Counted from the stretch's first letter, positions 7,882 to 16,765 are shown. The stretch is DNA of 64,000 nucleotides from an uncultured Flavobacteriales bacterium (GCA_913056345.1 CAJXMH010000009.1:1-64000), one strand, 5' to 3'. Notes: generated by a model not told the origin, from the sequence alone. Translations and numbers: made by a program.

Positions 7882-8547
7882 TTAAAGTACTAAGGCGAAA
7901 TAAGAAAAAAACAAGATTTGCGAAAGCAGGTAATTGAGTGAGAAGCTGTAATTGAGTCTCTTGTTGGTTGCTTGAATGATCAATTGCATTACAACTGCTA
8001 CTATTCCCCATGCTAGGTAATTATTCCAAGGGGCAGCTGAGCTAAACGTCCAAAAGTCAAACTTAGGCGCTACAACCTCCATTGGGAAATCGAATATAAC
8101 CAAGATTGAAGCTGCTAGCATAGCTTTCAGCAATGCATTCAGTTTGATTCTTTCTACCAAACTGTGTGCGGCCCAAGAAAGCATTAACCAATTAACGCCT
8201 ATCAGATAGGGTACTCCATCTAATTTAAAACCAAGGTTCTCTCCATAGGAATATTCACCAAACGGAAAGCCAGTATGAATGCCAATCCATTCAATTCCTA
8301 CACCAATTGAGAAAACTGCCACTGCGGCAAGCCATGTTTTCAGTGATTTAAATTGGGCCACCCAAAAGAATAAGGCAGTTTGAACCATCAAGTTAAGAGG
8401 CGTTTTAGGAACAAAAAACGATTCAAAACCAAAGCTTATTCCAATCATGGCCGAACCCATAAAGAGCCATATAATGAAGATGGCAATGCTTACCCTTTTC
8501 TCATAAGGGTTTTCAAGGGCATAAGTGATTTTTTTTGCTAGACTCAT
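7882..8547 (-). CDS. CruF-like carotenoid hydratase (membrane protein)
   Basis: A 221-residue polytopic protein with about seven hydrophobic segments and the family phrases IEWIGIHTGFPFGEYSYG, GVPYLIGVNWLML and DFPMEVVAPKFDFW. These belong to the carotenoid-biosynthesis family that includes CruF (1',2'-hydratase) and bisanhydrobacterioruberin hydratase. Its start overlaps the stop of the desaturase gene by 4 bases (ATGA), which implies translational coupling. Next to a CrtD-like desaturase it would produce a hydroxylated acyclic end group such as in flexixanthin, saproxanthin or myxol. The exact carotenoid cannot be told because the phytoene synthase and cyclase genes are not in view. Confidence 0.82.
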   Translation of the reverse strand: MSLAKKITYALENPYEKRVSIAIFIIWLFMGSAMIGISFGFESFFVPKTPLNLMVQTALFFWVAQFKSLKTWLAAVAVFSIGVGIEWIGIHTGFPFGEYSYGENLGFKLDGVPYLIGVNWLMLSWAAHSLVERIKLNALLKAMLAASILVIFDFPMEVVAPKFDFWTFSSAAPWNNYLAWGIVAVVMQLIIQATNKRLNYSFSLNYLLSQILFFSYFALVL

Positions 8548-10004
8548 GGGATTAAACTGCTTGCAATTTTAGCTGATTTTAGGCAAAGCGGAATTCCTCC
8601 TCCGGGGTGAACCGAGCCACCACAAAACCATAAATTTTCAAACTGCTGACTAAAATTAGCGTGTCTCAAAAATGCAGCATATTTGTTATTACTAGCAGTG
8701 CCGTATAGTGCTCCTAAGTGAGAAAAGGTCTTTTTTTCGATCAAAGTAGGGTCAAGGTGATCTTCAGTTTCAATCAAAGCTGTTAAGTCGATATTCAAAA
8801 TTCGATTCAGCTTTTTAATAATTACTTTTTTCGCTTGACTGACTCTTTCGCTCCAATCTTGGTCAGTAGTTGCGGGAACATTGATCATCACAAACCAATT
8901 TTCACCACCCTCTGGAGCGTCTTCCTTTCTTTCTTTAGAGGTGATGTTAATGTAAATCGTAGGGTCATCAGGCACCTTTTTTTGGTTGAAGATAGCTTCA
9001 AACTCCTTTTTGTAATCTTCAGAAAAGAAGATGTTATGAAGGTCTAATTCAGGGAACGTCTGCTTAATACCCCAGTAAAAAATGATGCCCGACGAGCTTC
9101 TTTCTTGTTTCAAGATTTTCTTTGGAGCTTTTGCCTTGGGTAGCAACTTTTTGTAGGCGTAAAAAACATCCATGTTGCACACAAAAACCGTAGCCTTGTA
9201 GACAACGCTTTTTGTTCTGATGCCTGATACTTTTTCATTCTCATGCAGAATTTCCTCCACCGCCTCATTGAACTTGAACTCTACCCCATGCCTTTTTGCC
9301 AGCTGGAATAAACTCTCGGCAATTGCTCTCATTCCTCCTTCAGGGAAATAAGTGCCTTGCTGCATTTCTAAGCTTGGGATCATGCTCATTATTCCCGGGG
9401 TTTCATAGGGAGAGGAACCATTGTAAGTGGCGTAGCGGTTGAAAAGCTGAATTAACTTTGGATTACTAAAATACTTTTCATTTACGCCATTGAGAGAGCT
9501 ATTTAAATCAAGCTTACCGACTTTGCTTATTGCCTTTAATGTATCAAGACTAAAGTAAGTAGAGGGTTTGTGTAGGCTTCTGTCTAGAAATAAGGGGGCT
9601 GTACTGTCGTATTTTAGTTTGCTGTTTTCAAGGTAGTTCTTGATGTTTTTTTCATCCTCTCCAAATGTTTGGGCCGCATCTTTAATAAAAGAATGAGGAT
9701 CCGCTTTCGCTTGAAAGCGGCATCCATCGGCCCAGAAGTAGTTGCAAATTGTCTTTTTAGAAAGGTAGTTGAACCTTTCTCTTGGCTCTTCACCCAATAA
9801 TCGAAAAAGTTCATCCACGAGCTGAGGCATGGTAAAAAGCGAGGGACCTGTGTCCCAGCGGTAACCTTGAGACTCTATCTCACCCATTTTCCCGCCTGCT
9901 TGTTCTGCCTGCTCAAATACGGTAACCTCGTACCCTTTTGCTTTGAGGCGAATGGAAGCTGCCAAGCCGGCAATACCTGCACCAATTACAATTGCTTGTT
10001 TCAC
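8544..10004 (-). CDS. CrtI/CrtD-type carotenoid desaturase
   Basis: A 486-residue FAD-dependent desaturase. The Rossmann motif GAGIAGLAASIRL is at residues 8-20, followed by the FAD-linked GGKMGEIESQGYRWDTGPSLF. Near the C-terminus LWFCGGSVHPGGGIPLCLKSAK is the conserved CrtI-family ending. The family includes phytoene desaturase (CrtI) and hydroxycarotenoid 3',4'-desaturase (CrtD). Adjacency to a CruF-like hydratase, and the absence of crtB beside it, favours CrtD, but sequence reading alone does not settle it. The start is GTG at 10004, one base overlapping the stop of the upstream small gene; it places the Rossmann fold right at the N-terminus as is usual. Confidence 0.85.
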   Translation of the reverse strand: MKQAIVIGAGIAGLAASIRLKAKGYEVTVFEQAEQAGGKMGEIESQGYRWDTGPSLFTMPQLVDELFRLLGEEPRERFNYLSKKTICNYFWADGCRFQAKADPHSFIKDAAQTFGEDEKNIKNYLENSKLKYDSTAPLFLDRSLHKPSTYFSLDTLKAISKVGKLDLNSSLNGVNEKYFSNPKLIQLFNRYATYNGSSPYETPGIMSMIPSLEMQQGTYFPEGGMRAIAESLFQLAKRHGVEFKFNEAVEEILHENEKVSGIRTKSVVYKATVFVCNMDVFYAYKKLLPKAKAPKKILKQERSSSGIIFYWGIKQTFPELDLHNIFFSEDYKKEFEAIFNQKKVPDDPTIYINITSKERKEDAPEGGENWFVMINVPATTDQDWSERVSQAKKVIIKKLNRILNIDLTALIETEDHLDPTLIEKKTFSHLGALYGTASNNKYAAFLRHANFSQQFENLWFCGGSVHPGGGIPLCLKSAKIASSLIP

Positions 10005-10174
10005 TATTTTTCTTCTAGCGCCTCAATTTTCTTCCAAAGCTCTTCTGCCTCAAGCTTTTTCAGATCACTTGCCTTACGATCAGTAGTTGAAAGTTTATGC
10101 GACTCTGAAATCAACTTATTGTATTGATCTTTTAGTTTTTCTTTTTCTGTCTTCTTTTTGAATAATCCGAACAT
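10004..10174 (-). CDS. Small Lacal_2735-like helical protein
   Basis: A 56-residue, highly charged protein (starts MFGLFKKKTEKEKLKDQY, ends WKKIEALEEK), predicted to be helical or coiled coil. It resembles a short family of unknown function that is widespread in Flavobacteriia. A longer frame reaches up to 10408 but would overlap the divergent TetR gene; the ATG at 10174 is preferred. The stop TAG overlaps the GTG of the desaturase gene, so the three leftward genes form one unit. No function can be assigned. Confidence 0.75.
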   Translation of the reverse strand: MFGLFKKKTEKEKLKDQYNKLISESHKLSTTDRKASDLKKLEAEELWKKIEALEEK

Positions 10175-10319
10175 AATTTTTCTTTTATGAACACCCGAAT
10201 TTGGCTTAAGTTTATAACTAAGGCCCTGTTGGAAGTGTAAAGCTATTCTTTTTGTGAATAAAAAATCACATCTTATAAAAGAATGAAAGTTCCAATTCCT
10301 TTTTTTTGAAATAAAAAAC

Positions 10320-10901
10320 ATGGCAAGAACGAAAAGTTTCAATCCTGAGAAAACGTTACAAAAGGCAGTAAACTTATTTTGGGAGCAAGGGTACCACGCA
10401 ACTTCCATGCAAAACTTGGTAGATGTTTTGGGTATAAACAGGGCAAGTATGTACGATACTTACGGAAGCAAAGAAACCTTATTTGCCAAAGCATTAGAAG
10501 CTTATCAGGAGGCAGAAAGCAAGCAAGTTTCAAGTATTTTGTATTACTACACCGACATTAGGCAAGGGCTTTATGTGATGTTTGAGTACTTTATTGATAC
10601 TGCTTTGAAGGAAGGAAAGTCAAACTCTTGCTTTCACGTTAATACTGCAGTTGAGCTAGCTAACGATTCTGAGGAGATCCGAAAAAGTTTAGCTGAAGCA
10701 CGTGAATTTCATTTAAAAATGTACCGCACTTATTTGAATTATGGCAGAGATAAAGGTCAGTTGGCGGCTCACAAAGATATTGAGGGAATAGCACAGGGTT
10801 TATATGCTTTTCAATGTGGTTTAATGGCATCCTCTAAATTAAATCCAAATAAAGATCAATTGTTACAATCAGTATCTGCTCTACTCAAAGTACTAGATTG
10901 A
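10320..10901 (+). CDS. TetR/AcrR-family transcription regulator
   Basis: A 193-residue repressor-type protein. The N-terminal HTH is clear: KAVNLFWEQGYHATSMQNLVDVLGINRASMYDTYGSKETLF (about 15-55, with the typical YxxxxSKExLF ending). The C-terminal helical domain (FHVNTAVELAND, RTYLNYGRDKGQL, QGLYAFQCGLMA) is of the type binding a small ligand. It is divergent from the carotenoid unit, with 145 bases between the starts, and convergent with an SDR gene 2 bases away. Whether it regulates either neighbour cannot be seen; no clear palindromic operator was recognised in the divergent gap. Confidence 0.88.
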   Translation: MARTKSFNPEKTLQKAVNLFWEQGYHATSMQNLVDVLGINRASMYDTYGSKETLFAKALEAYQEAESKQVSSILYYYTDIRQGLYVMFEYFIDTALKEGKSNSCFHVNTAVELANDSEEIRKSLAEAREFHLKMYRTYLNYGRDKGQLAAHKDIEGIAQGLYAFQCGLMASSKLNPNKDQLLQSVSALLKVLD

Positions 10902-10903
10902 GT

Positions 10904-11689
10904 TTATAAACAAGCTGTCCTTCCACCGTCAACTGGTACGTTTATTCCATTGATGTAAGCCGCGGCAGGAGAAGCTAGAAAAGCTGCGGCTGCTGCTACT
11001 TCTTCAGGCTGAGCCACTCTTTTCATAGGCACTTGTGCTTCCATTCCTTTTAAGGCTTCCTCTTCCGTTTTTCCGGTCTTTTTTGCTTTGTTAGCTACAA
11101 TTGAACTCAGCCTCTCCGTGGCAGTAGCACCAGGCAAAACATTGTTAACGGTAATGCCGTGCACGCCAAGTTCGTTTGCCATGGTTTTGGCCCAGTTGGC
11201 AACTGCTCCGCGAACTGTGTTAGAAACCCCTAAGCCATTTAGCGGTTGCTTTACAGAAGTGGAAATAATGTTGATGATACGTCCATAGCCACCATCGATC
11301 ATGCTTTGCTTAACCGCTTGCACCAAAGTGTGGTTACACAACAAATGCATAGAGAAAGCATCAACAAACTCCTGTCTTTTAGCCTCAGCAATAGGGCCGC
11401 CAGGAGGACCTCCTGTATTGTTGATCAAGATGTGAATAGGGTTACTTTTCACATAAGCTTGCACAACAGCTTCAACTTCTTCAACTTTAGAAAAATCAGC
11501 TACTAATGAAGCGTGAACCTGACCTTTGGAAGAGGGTAAAGCTGCTTTGGCTTGATTGAGTTTCTCCTCATTTCGCGCAATTAACACTATTGTGGCTCCC
11601 ATTTCGGCTAATTCGTGGGCAATGGCATTGCCAATTCCTGCGGTACTTCCGCAAACTAAGGCGGTTTTATTTGCTAAATCTAGGTTCAT
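10904..11689 (-). CDS. Atypical short-chain dehydrogenase (BKR-like SDR without the YxxxK motif)
   Basis: A 261-residue SDR protein. The nucleotide-binding glycine motif is GSTAGIG (14-20) and the NNTGGPPGG segment replaces the usual NNAG. The catalytic serine region is present (IISTSVK), but where YxxxK should be the sequence reads SNTVR, so both Tyr and Lys are changed. The C-terminus has the normal VNNVLPGATATERL and GINVPVDGG. It matches a known SDR subgroup described as beta-ketoacyl-ACP-reductase-like without the full catalytic tetrad. It is divergent from the 3-hydroxyanthranilate dioxygenase gene with 118 bases between starts, so a role near kynurenine metabolism is possible but unproven. 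Confidence 0.85.
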   Translation of the reverse strand: MNLDLANKTALVCGSTAGIGNAIAHELAEMGATIVLIARNEEKLNQAKAALPSSKGQVHASLVADFSKVEEVEAVVQAYVKSNPIHILINNTGGPPGGPIAEAKRQEFVDAFSMHLLCNHTLVQAVKQSMIDGGYGRIINIISTSVKQPLNGLGVSNTVRGAVANWAKTMANELGVHGITVNNVLPGATATERLSSIVANKAKKTGKTEEEALKGMEAQVPMKRVAQPEEVAAAAAFLASPAAAYINGINVPVDGGRTACL

Positions 11690-11807
11690 CGATTAATATA
11701 TTTGTTTCGAAATTAGTCAAAGGCAACTGATTCAAAAAGCGTAAAAAGGGATTTCTGCATCTCTGCAGATCTTCCTAACTTAGGACCTTATTCAAAAAAG
11801 AAATCTT

Positions 11808-12332
11808 ATGGCCATTCGCAGACCTTTCAATTTTCAAAAGTGGATCGATGAGCACCGTCACCTCTTAAAGCCTCCTGTTGGTAATAAACAGGTGTACGAA
11901 TCTGATGATTTTATTATCATGGTGGTTGGTGGCCCGAATGCTAGAAAGGATTATCACTACAATGAAGGGGAAGAGTTTTTCTATCAATTAGAGGGAGAAA
12001 TCACCGTTAAAATTCAAGAAGATGGCAAAGCGGTAGAAGTTCCCATAAAAGAAGGTGAAGTTTTTCTCTTACCTGCCAAAGTTCCACATTCTCCAATCCG
12101 TTCAGCCAATTCAGTTGGTTTGGTAATTGAGCTAAAGCGTAATCAAGGTGAAAAAGATGGCTTGCTGTGGTTCTGTGAAAACTGCAATAACAAGCTTTAC
12201 GAGCAATACTTTCCGCTCAATAGCATTGAAAAAGATTTTTTACCGGTGTTCAAGAAATTCTACAACTCCGAAGACCTAAGAACTTGTGACCAATGCGGAA
12301 CTGTTATGGACGCAGATGAAAGGTTTGTTTAG
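11808..12332 (+). CDS. nbaC: 3-hydroxyanthranilate 3,4-dioxygenase
   Basis: Cleaves 3-hydroxyanthranilate to 2-amino-3-carboxymuconate semialdehyde in the kynurenine route of tryptophan breakdown or NAD synthesis. The 174-residue cupin has the iron ligands His50, Glu56 and His94 in [17 protein letters not shown] and [11 protein letters not shown]. The C-terminal rubredoxin-like metal site is formed by CENC (123-126) and CDQC (160-163), as in bacterial enzymes of the family. The stop overlaps a possible GTG start of the following decarboxylase gene, so the two form an operon that channels an unstable intermediate. Confidence 0.94.
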   Translation: MAIRRPFNFQKWIDEHRHLLKPPVGNKQVYESDDFIIMVVGGPNARKDYHYNEGEEFFYQLEGEITVKIQEDGKAVEVPIKEGEVFLLPAKVPHSPIRSANSVGLVIELKRNQGEKDGLLWFCENCNNKLYEQYFPLNSIEKDFLPVFKKFYNSEDLRTCDQCGTVMDADERFV

Positions 12333-13375
12333 TGGGTCTTGAAATGAGGATTAACGGACACGGACATATACTACCTGAACCTTCTCAGATCCCTCAATTC
12401 ATGAAAGACAAAAAGCTCTTTTGGATTGATGATGATAAAAAGTTCATGCGACAAGGTGATTGGTCTAGGCCAATTACTGACCCCAGTTTTTTTATGAAAG
12501 AAAAGCTGGAATGGATGGACCGTTTTAAGATCGACCATGCCGTAATGTTGTGTCTTTCGCAGCTTTATTGTAACGGATGGGATAAGCAAGATTGCGCAGA
12601 TGGGATCCACTTCCAAAATGATTATAACGCTTCGGTTCAAGCTGATCATCCTGATAAGTTTACCTGCGGCTTTGTAGTTCAGCCCCTATACATGGATCAG
12701 GCCTTGAAAGAGATTGAACGCTGCGTAAATGAGCTGAACTTAACCATGTTGTGTTTGCCAACTCATTTCCTTAACAAAGATGGGGATTGGCTCTCTGTAG
12801 CAGAGGCGGAAGTTGATCCCATTTATGAGCTTGCCGATCAATATAATTTGGCAGTACAAATTCACCCTTATGATGGGGAGAAAATGATCGCTCTGAGAAA
12901 TCAGTATTGGAGGTTTCATTTGGTTTGGATGATGGCTCAATGTGCAGACACCATTCATATTTTTACACTGCGCGACCTACCAAATAAATACCCAAATATT
13001 CGCACTAGCTTTGCCCATGGAGGTATGCTAGGTGTGGCCAACTATGGCAGAAGGATACAGGGGTTTGATGGTCGTCCTGATATATTTAAAGGTCTACAAG
13101 ATCCTCGTAAAACATTAGGCCACAAAAACCTATACTACGACACCTTAGTGCATGACTCATACACTTTAGAGTTGTTAAAAAAACGAGTTGGCGCAGGTCA
13201 GATCATCATGGGCTTAGACGATCCTTACCCATTGGGCGAGATGGAAGGAGTGGGAACTTCTTACCCCGGAAGAGTTGTAGACTTTGCAGTTGAAGACGGA
13301 ATTCTAACTGAGCAAGAAAAGAATGACATCTGGTGCAGAAATGTCTTGAACTGGCTAGGGAAAGAGCTTAAATAG
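12332..13375 (+). CDS. nbaD: 2-amino-3-carboxymuconate-6-semialdehyde decarboxylase (ACMSD)
   Basis: Amidohydrolase-fold decarboxylase that acts on the product of the preceding enzyme and diverts it from quinolinate. The HxH metal pair is at the N-terminus (INGHGHILPEP), with further probable ligands in VQIHPYDGE, SFAHGGMLG and GLDDPYPLGEMEGVG. The frame opens with GTG at 12332, overlapping the previous stop by one base; an ATG at 12344 (MRINGHGH) is an equally reasonable start. The tight coupling supports the pathway assignment. Downstream steps (semialdehyde dehydrogenase, deaminase) are not in this window. Confidence 0.93.
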   Translation: MGLEMRINGHGHILPEPSQIPQFMKDKKLFWIDDDKKFMRQGDWSRPITDPSFFMKEKLEWMDRFKIDHAVMLCLSQLYCNGWDKQDCADGIHFQNDYNASVQADHPDKFTCGFVVQPLYMDQALKEIERCVNELNLTMLCLPTHFLNKDGDWLSVAEAEVDPIYELADQYNLAVQIHPYDGEKMIALRNQYWRFHLVWMMAQCADTIHIFTLRDLPNKYPNIRTSFAHGGMLGVANYGRRIQGFDGRPDIFKGLQDPRKTLGHKNLYYDTLVHDSYTLELLKKRVGAGQIIMGLDDPYPLGEMEGVGTSYPGRVVDFAVEDGILTEQEKNDIWCRNVLNWLGKELK

Positions 13376-13398
13376 CCATTTTTCAATCACTTCTTACA

Positions 13399-14010
13399 CT
13401 AGAAGTTGAAACCAACATAAGCCTGGATAATTCCGTTTTTAATATCTGGCTCATCGATTTTTGTCGTTGTTGTAACATTACCTATGGTAGTAGTTTGCTC
13501 ATAATCCTCTCCTATAGAGTTAAGGCTAAACTGATAACGGGCGCCAAAGTGAATTCCCATTTCGAGGTGGTATTCTATACCTGCAGCAGCTCCTAATTCT
13601 AAGGTGCTGAATCGATCTGTAACATCAGTAGAGGTGCCTGCAGTTTCATTTTCTGCATTAATAAGCACTCCAAATTGAGGCCCTGCATGTATGTTGAAAC
13701 GATCAGAAAAGTAAATTTTAGCTAATATTGGTACATCAACGTAGGTAAGGTCAATATCACCTATGCTGGTTTCACTGCCTTTTAAAGAATACATCCCTTC
13801 TACTTGGAGAGCAAAAAAGTCGGTTACTCTAACTTGCACAAATGCTCCTGCATGGTATTTAAACTGTGCTTCCTCCCCACTGACATCACTCCCGCTTAGG
13901 TTGGCAAAGTTTAGCCCTCCTCTTAAACCTAGGGTAGTTTCTTGCGCCATACTTTCTTGGATAAATAACAAGGTGATGCTTGCAAATAAAAGGACTTTAA
14001 TTTTTCTCAT
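13399..14010 (-). CDS. PorT-like outer membrane beta-barrel protein
   Basis: A 203-residue exported protein. A signal peptide (MRKIKVLLFASITLLFIQESMAQ) is followed by alternating amphipathic strands such as LGLRGGLNFANLSG, FALQVEGMYSLKG, IHFGARYQFSLN and a terminal IIQAYVGFNF ending in phenylalanine, which fits an outer membrane barrel C-terminus. It belongs to the small opacity/PorT-type barrels common in Bacteroidota. It is convergent with the ACMSD gene and single. No specific function can be given. Confidence 0.85.
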   Translation of the reverse strand: MRKIKVLLFASITLLFIQESMAQETTLGLRGGLNFANLSGSDVSGEEAQFKYHAGAFVQVRVTDFFALQVEGMYSLKGSETSIGDIDLTYVDVPILAKIYFSDRFNIHAGPQFGVLINAENETAGTSTDVTDRFSTLELGAAAGIEYHLEMGIHFGARYQFSLNSIGEDYEQTTTIGNVTTTTKIDEPDIKNGIIQAYVGFNF

Positions 14011-14068
14011 AACGAATAATTTTGTGTGCCGAAGTTAAAAAAAAGGCCTTACATGGCTAGGAATTAGC

Positions 14069-15190
14069 TTAAATCATCAGCTTTCTGACCACTTCATCTG
14101 ATTGAAAAAGGGAGGAAGGGGTGAGTTTGAGGTACTCCGAATCTTTTACGAGCCATTCTTTATTCAGTTTTGCAAGCTGCCGATTAAAGTGTTGTACAAT
14201 GTTTTCAGAAAAGCGTTGATTGAGTTCCTTGATCGAAATACCCCATTTGGTTCTTAGTCGGGTAATTAAAAGTTCATGGTACTGATCTACTTCATTTAAA
14301 CTTTCAAGCTCGAAATATTTTTCTCTGGCTTTTAAGGCCTTTATATACTTCAAATTATTGGCAACATTCCATTGTCTGCTGCTACCATTAAAAGAATGAG
14401 CAGAGGGCCCTAGACCAAGATATTTCTTGCCAAACCAATAGGCTGAGTTGTGTTTTGAAATGGTTTTTGTTTTACCATAATTTGAGAGCTCATATTGCTC
14501 ATAATTATGTTCGGTAAGAGTTGAAAGCAGCAGCTCGTATTGCCGCCAATTTTTTTCTTCGTCAACCTTAGTCGTTTTTGAGGTTTTTACCAGGTGGTTT
14601 AAAGCTGTTTTTTCTTCAAGGGTAAGTGAATAGGCCGAGAAATGCGGGACCCGAAGCGCATACAGTTTTTCAAGGTTTTCCTGCCAAGCTTGGTCTGAGG
14701 TGGTTTGTGCACCAAAGATCAGGTCTATGGTCATGTTTTCAAAGCCGCAATCCTGTGCGAGGAGAATGCACTTTTCTGCTTGTTCAGCATTGTGTGCACG
14801 ATTAAAAAAGGACAAGTCTTTTTGATGAAAAGATTGCACCCCAATGCTGAGTCGATTCACTCCACCTTCTTTTAGGGCCCTTAGCTTGTCTTCATTTAGA
14901 TCTTCAGGGTTAGCCTCAAGGGTTACTTCTACCTCTTGGGCTATGTTAAAAAGTTGTTTGAGATCATGCAGTATTTTTTTAAGTTCTTCCGAACTAAGCA
15001 AAGATGGAGTTCCGCCGCCAAAATAAATGGTCTCCACAGGCTCGTCCTCAAGGTAAGCTTGCCTTTGTTTAGCCTCTTGGCAAATGGCGTCTACAATTTC
15101 GGCTTTGCGCTTTAAAGCGGTTGAAAAGTGAAAGTTGCAATAGCTACAGGCCTGTTTACAAAAAGGAATATGAATGTATATTCCGGCCAT
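14069..15190 (-). CDS. hemW: HemW, radical SAM heme chaperone
   Basis: A 373-residue radical SAM protein related to coproporphyrinogen dehydrogenase HemN. The cluster motif is CKQACSYC with the adjacent NFHFS at residues 11-23, followed by ETIYFGGGTPSLLSSEEL and the SIGVQSFHQKDLSFFNRAH segment. The C-terminus has the HemN-type tail domain. Proteins of this length with an HFS-type motif are usually HemW, which inserts heme into respiratory proteins, rather than the oxidase. The start overlaps the end of the upstream histidine kinase gene by 35 bases, so the two are likely co-transcribed. Confidence 0.9.
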   Translation of the reverse strand: MAGIYIHIPFCKQACSYCNFHFSTALKRKAEIVDAICQEAKQRQAYLEDEPVETIYFGGGTPSLLSSEELKKILHDLKQLFNIAQEVEVTLEANPEDLNEDKLRALKEGGVNRLSIGVQSFHQKDLSFFNRAHNAEQAEKCILLAQDCGFENMTIDLIFGAQTTSDQAWQENLEKLYALRVPHFSAYSLTLEEKTALNHLVKTSKTTKVDEEKNWRQYELLLSTLTEHNYEQYELSNYGKTKTISKHNSAYWFGKKYLGLGPSAHSFNGSSRQWNVANNLKYIKALKAREKYFELESLNEVDQYHELLITRLRTKWGISIKELNQRFSENIVQHFNRQLAKLNKEWLVKDSEYLKLTPSSLFQSDEVVRKLMI

Positions 15191-16703
15191 TCTGCGTTAC
15201 TTTATTTAAGACGATTCTAAAGGTGGTTCCTTGATCAACTTCTGACTGTTTGACAAAAACTTTACCCGAATGATAGTTTTCTATGATGCGCTTGGTAAGT
15301 GACAAGCCCAAGCCCCACCCACGAGGTTTGGTGGTAAAACCTGGCTGGAAAACTGTCTTTCTAGCGCTTTTTGGAATGCCCTTTCCATTATCAGTTATGT
15401 CAATGTATATGAATTGTGATTGGTCGGTTAAATGAATGTCTATTTTACCATCGCCACTTATTGCATCCACCGCATTTTTGATAATGTTTTCAAGCACCCA
15501 TTCAAGTAAAGGCCTATTCACGCTAGCAATTACCTGATCTCCGTTAGAGCTTGTGTGTGTAAAGGTTACTTTTTTAGAAAGTCTGCTTTTAAGGTAATTC
15601 AGGGTGTCTTTTACAATAAGGTTAACATCTTCTTGCTCTAAGTTGGGAGCAGAGCCAATTTTGGAAAAACGGTCAGTAACTGTTTCAAGTCGGCCTAAAT
15701 CCTTGCTGAGCTCTTCTAGCAATTTGGGGTCAACATCTTTGGTTTTTAAAACCTCAACCCATGCTAGTAAAGAAGAAAGCGGAGTGCCCAATTGATGGGC
15801 TGTTTCCTTAGCCATTCCCACCCAAACTTGGTTTTGCTCAGCGTTTCTGGCAGTGCTAAAAAGGTAATAGGCAATTAATAAGAATAAGCCAATAATCCCT
15901 AATTGTATAAATGGGAAAAGCTTTAAGGTGGTCAGCAATTGAGACTCAGCATAAAAAATATACCGTTTCTCATTGTCACCAATGCTTACTACTAGCGGAG
16001 CATTGTCCGACTTCATTTCTTTAATTAGCTCTTGCACGTATTTTGGATCTTGAACTTTAGAAGAATCAATGTTTCCAAAAGCTAATACTTTCTCTTGCTT
16101 TTCGTCGGTGTAAATTACTGGTGAAGAGGCTGCATTGGTTACAATTTCCCGGTTAAAAGCCTCTATTTCTTCGGCTAGAACGTCTCTCAATTCTGAGAAA
16201 ATGGTTGACTCATCGTAAAAAACAAAGTTTACTTGATCACCATAAAAATTGATGCGTACCGGCTTGTGCTTGGCTTTCATTTCATTTAGCCTCTTTCTAA
16301 CAAAAGCTGGGTCTTCCGATTTAGCTGAATCTAAATTACTAGACGAAATGATTTCCCCGGCTTGGTCGGTAAGCACCATGGGGATGGTACTGTTGTTAAA
16401 TAAAATCTTGGTGTAAATTTCCAACGCTTCATCTGGAGCATTTACCACCCCACGGTTGGCTTCTGCCCAAATCTCTGCTTTCTTTCGCTCCTCTTGCGAG
16501 ATCTTTTCGAAAAGTTCTTGTGTGTAGTTTACAAGCTCAGCCCTTCGTTGAATGGCTTCCGCCCATGAGCGAACTTTTTCTTTTTCTTGCTCAGCAATTT
16601 GACCAACTAAAATATTGGTGTACCATAAACTGATAAAGACAATTGATGCCGCTATTATGGCTAAGGCAAATTTCCAACGCTGCTTTTTTGAATAAATGTT
16701 CAA
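15156..16703 (-). CDS. Sensor histidine kinase with a tandemly duplicated sensor segment
   Basis: A 515-residue kinase with membrane helices at about 11-34 and 262-284. Between them lie two similar segments of about 67 residues (about 105-171 and 193-260), each with a TD start, an N-D-S-x-K-x-x-D-P-x-V central motif and an F-Y-x-E-S end. The cytoplasmic part has the H-box AKETAHQLGTPLSSLLAWVE (His303), an N-box ENIIKNAVDAI, and DNGKGIP and GWGLGLSLTKRI ATP-binding motifs. No response regulator lies next to it. It overlaps hemW by 35 bases and follows an AsmA-like gene by 62 bases. Confidence 0.88.
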   Translation of the reverse strand: MNIYSKKQRWKFALAIIAASIVFISLWYTNILVGQIAEQEKEKVRSWAEAIQRRAELVNYTQELFEKISQEERKKAEIWAEANRGVVNAPDEALEIYTKILFNNSTIPMVLTDQAGEIISSSNLDSAKSEDPAFVRKRLNEMKAKHKPVRINFYGDQVNFVFYDESTIFSELRDVLAEEIEAFNREIVTNAASSPVIYTDEKQEKVLAFGNIDSSKVQDPKYVQELIKEMKSDNAPLVVSIGDNEKRYIFYAESQLLTTLKLFPFIQLGIIGLFLLIAYYLFSTARNAEQNQVWVGMAKETAHQLGTPLSSLLAWVEVLKTKDVDPKLLEELSKDLGRLETVTDRFSKIGSAPNLEQEDVNLIVKDTLNYLKSRLSKKVTFTHTSSNGDQVIASVNRPLLEWVLENIIKNAVDAISGDGKIDIHLTDQSQFIYIDITDNGKGIPKSARKTVFQPGFTTKPRGWGLGLSLTKRIIENYHSGKVFVKQSEVDQGTTFRIVLNKVTQNGRNIHSYSFL

Positions 16704-16765
16704 AACTCCTATCTACTTCTTTAGCTATTAGACGGCTATTCGATTCTGTTGGTTGCTAAGTAAGC

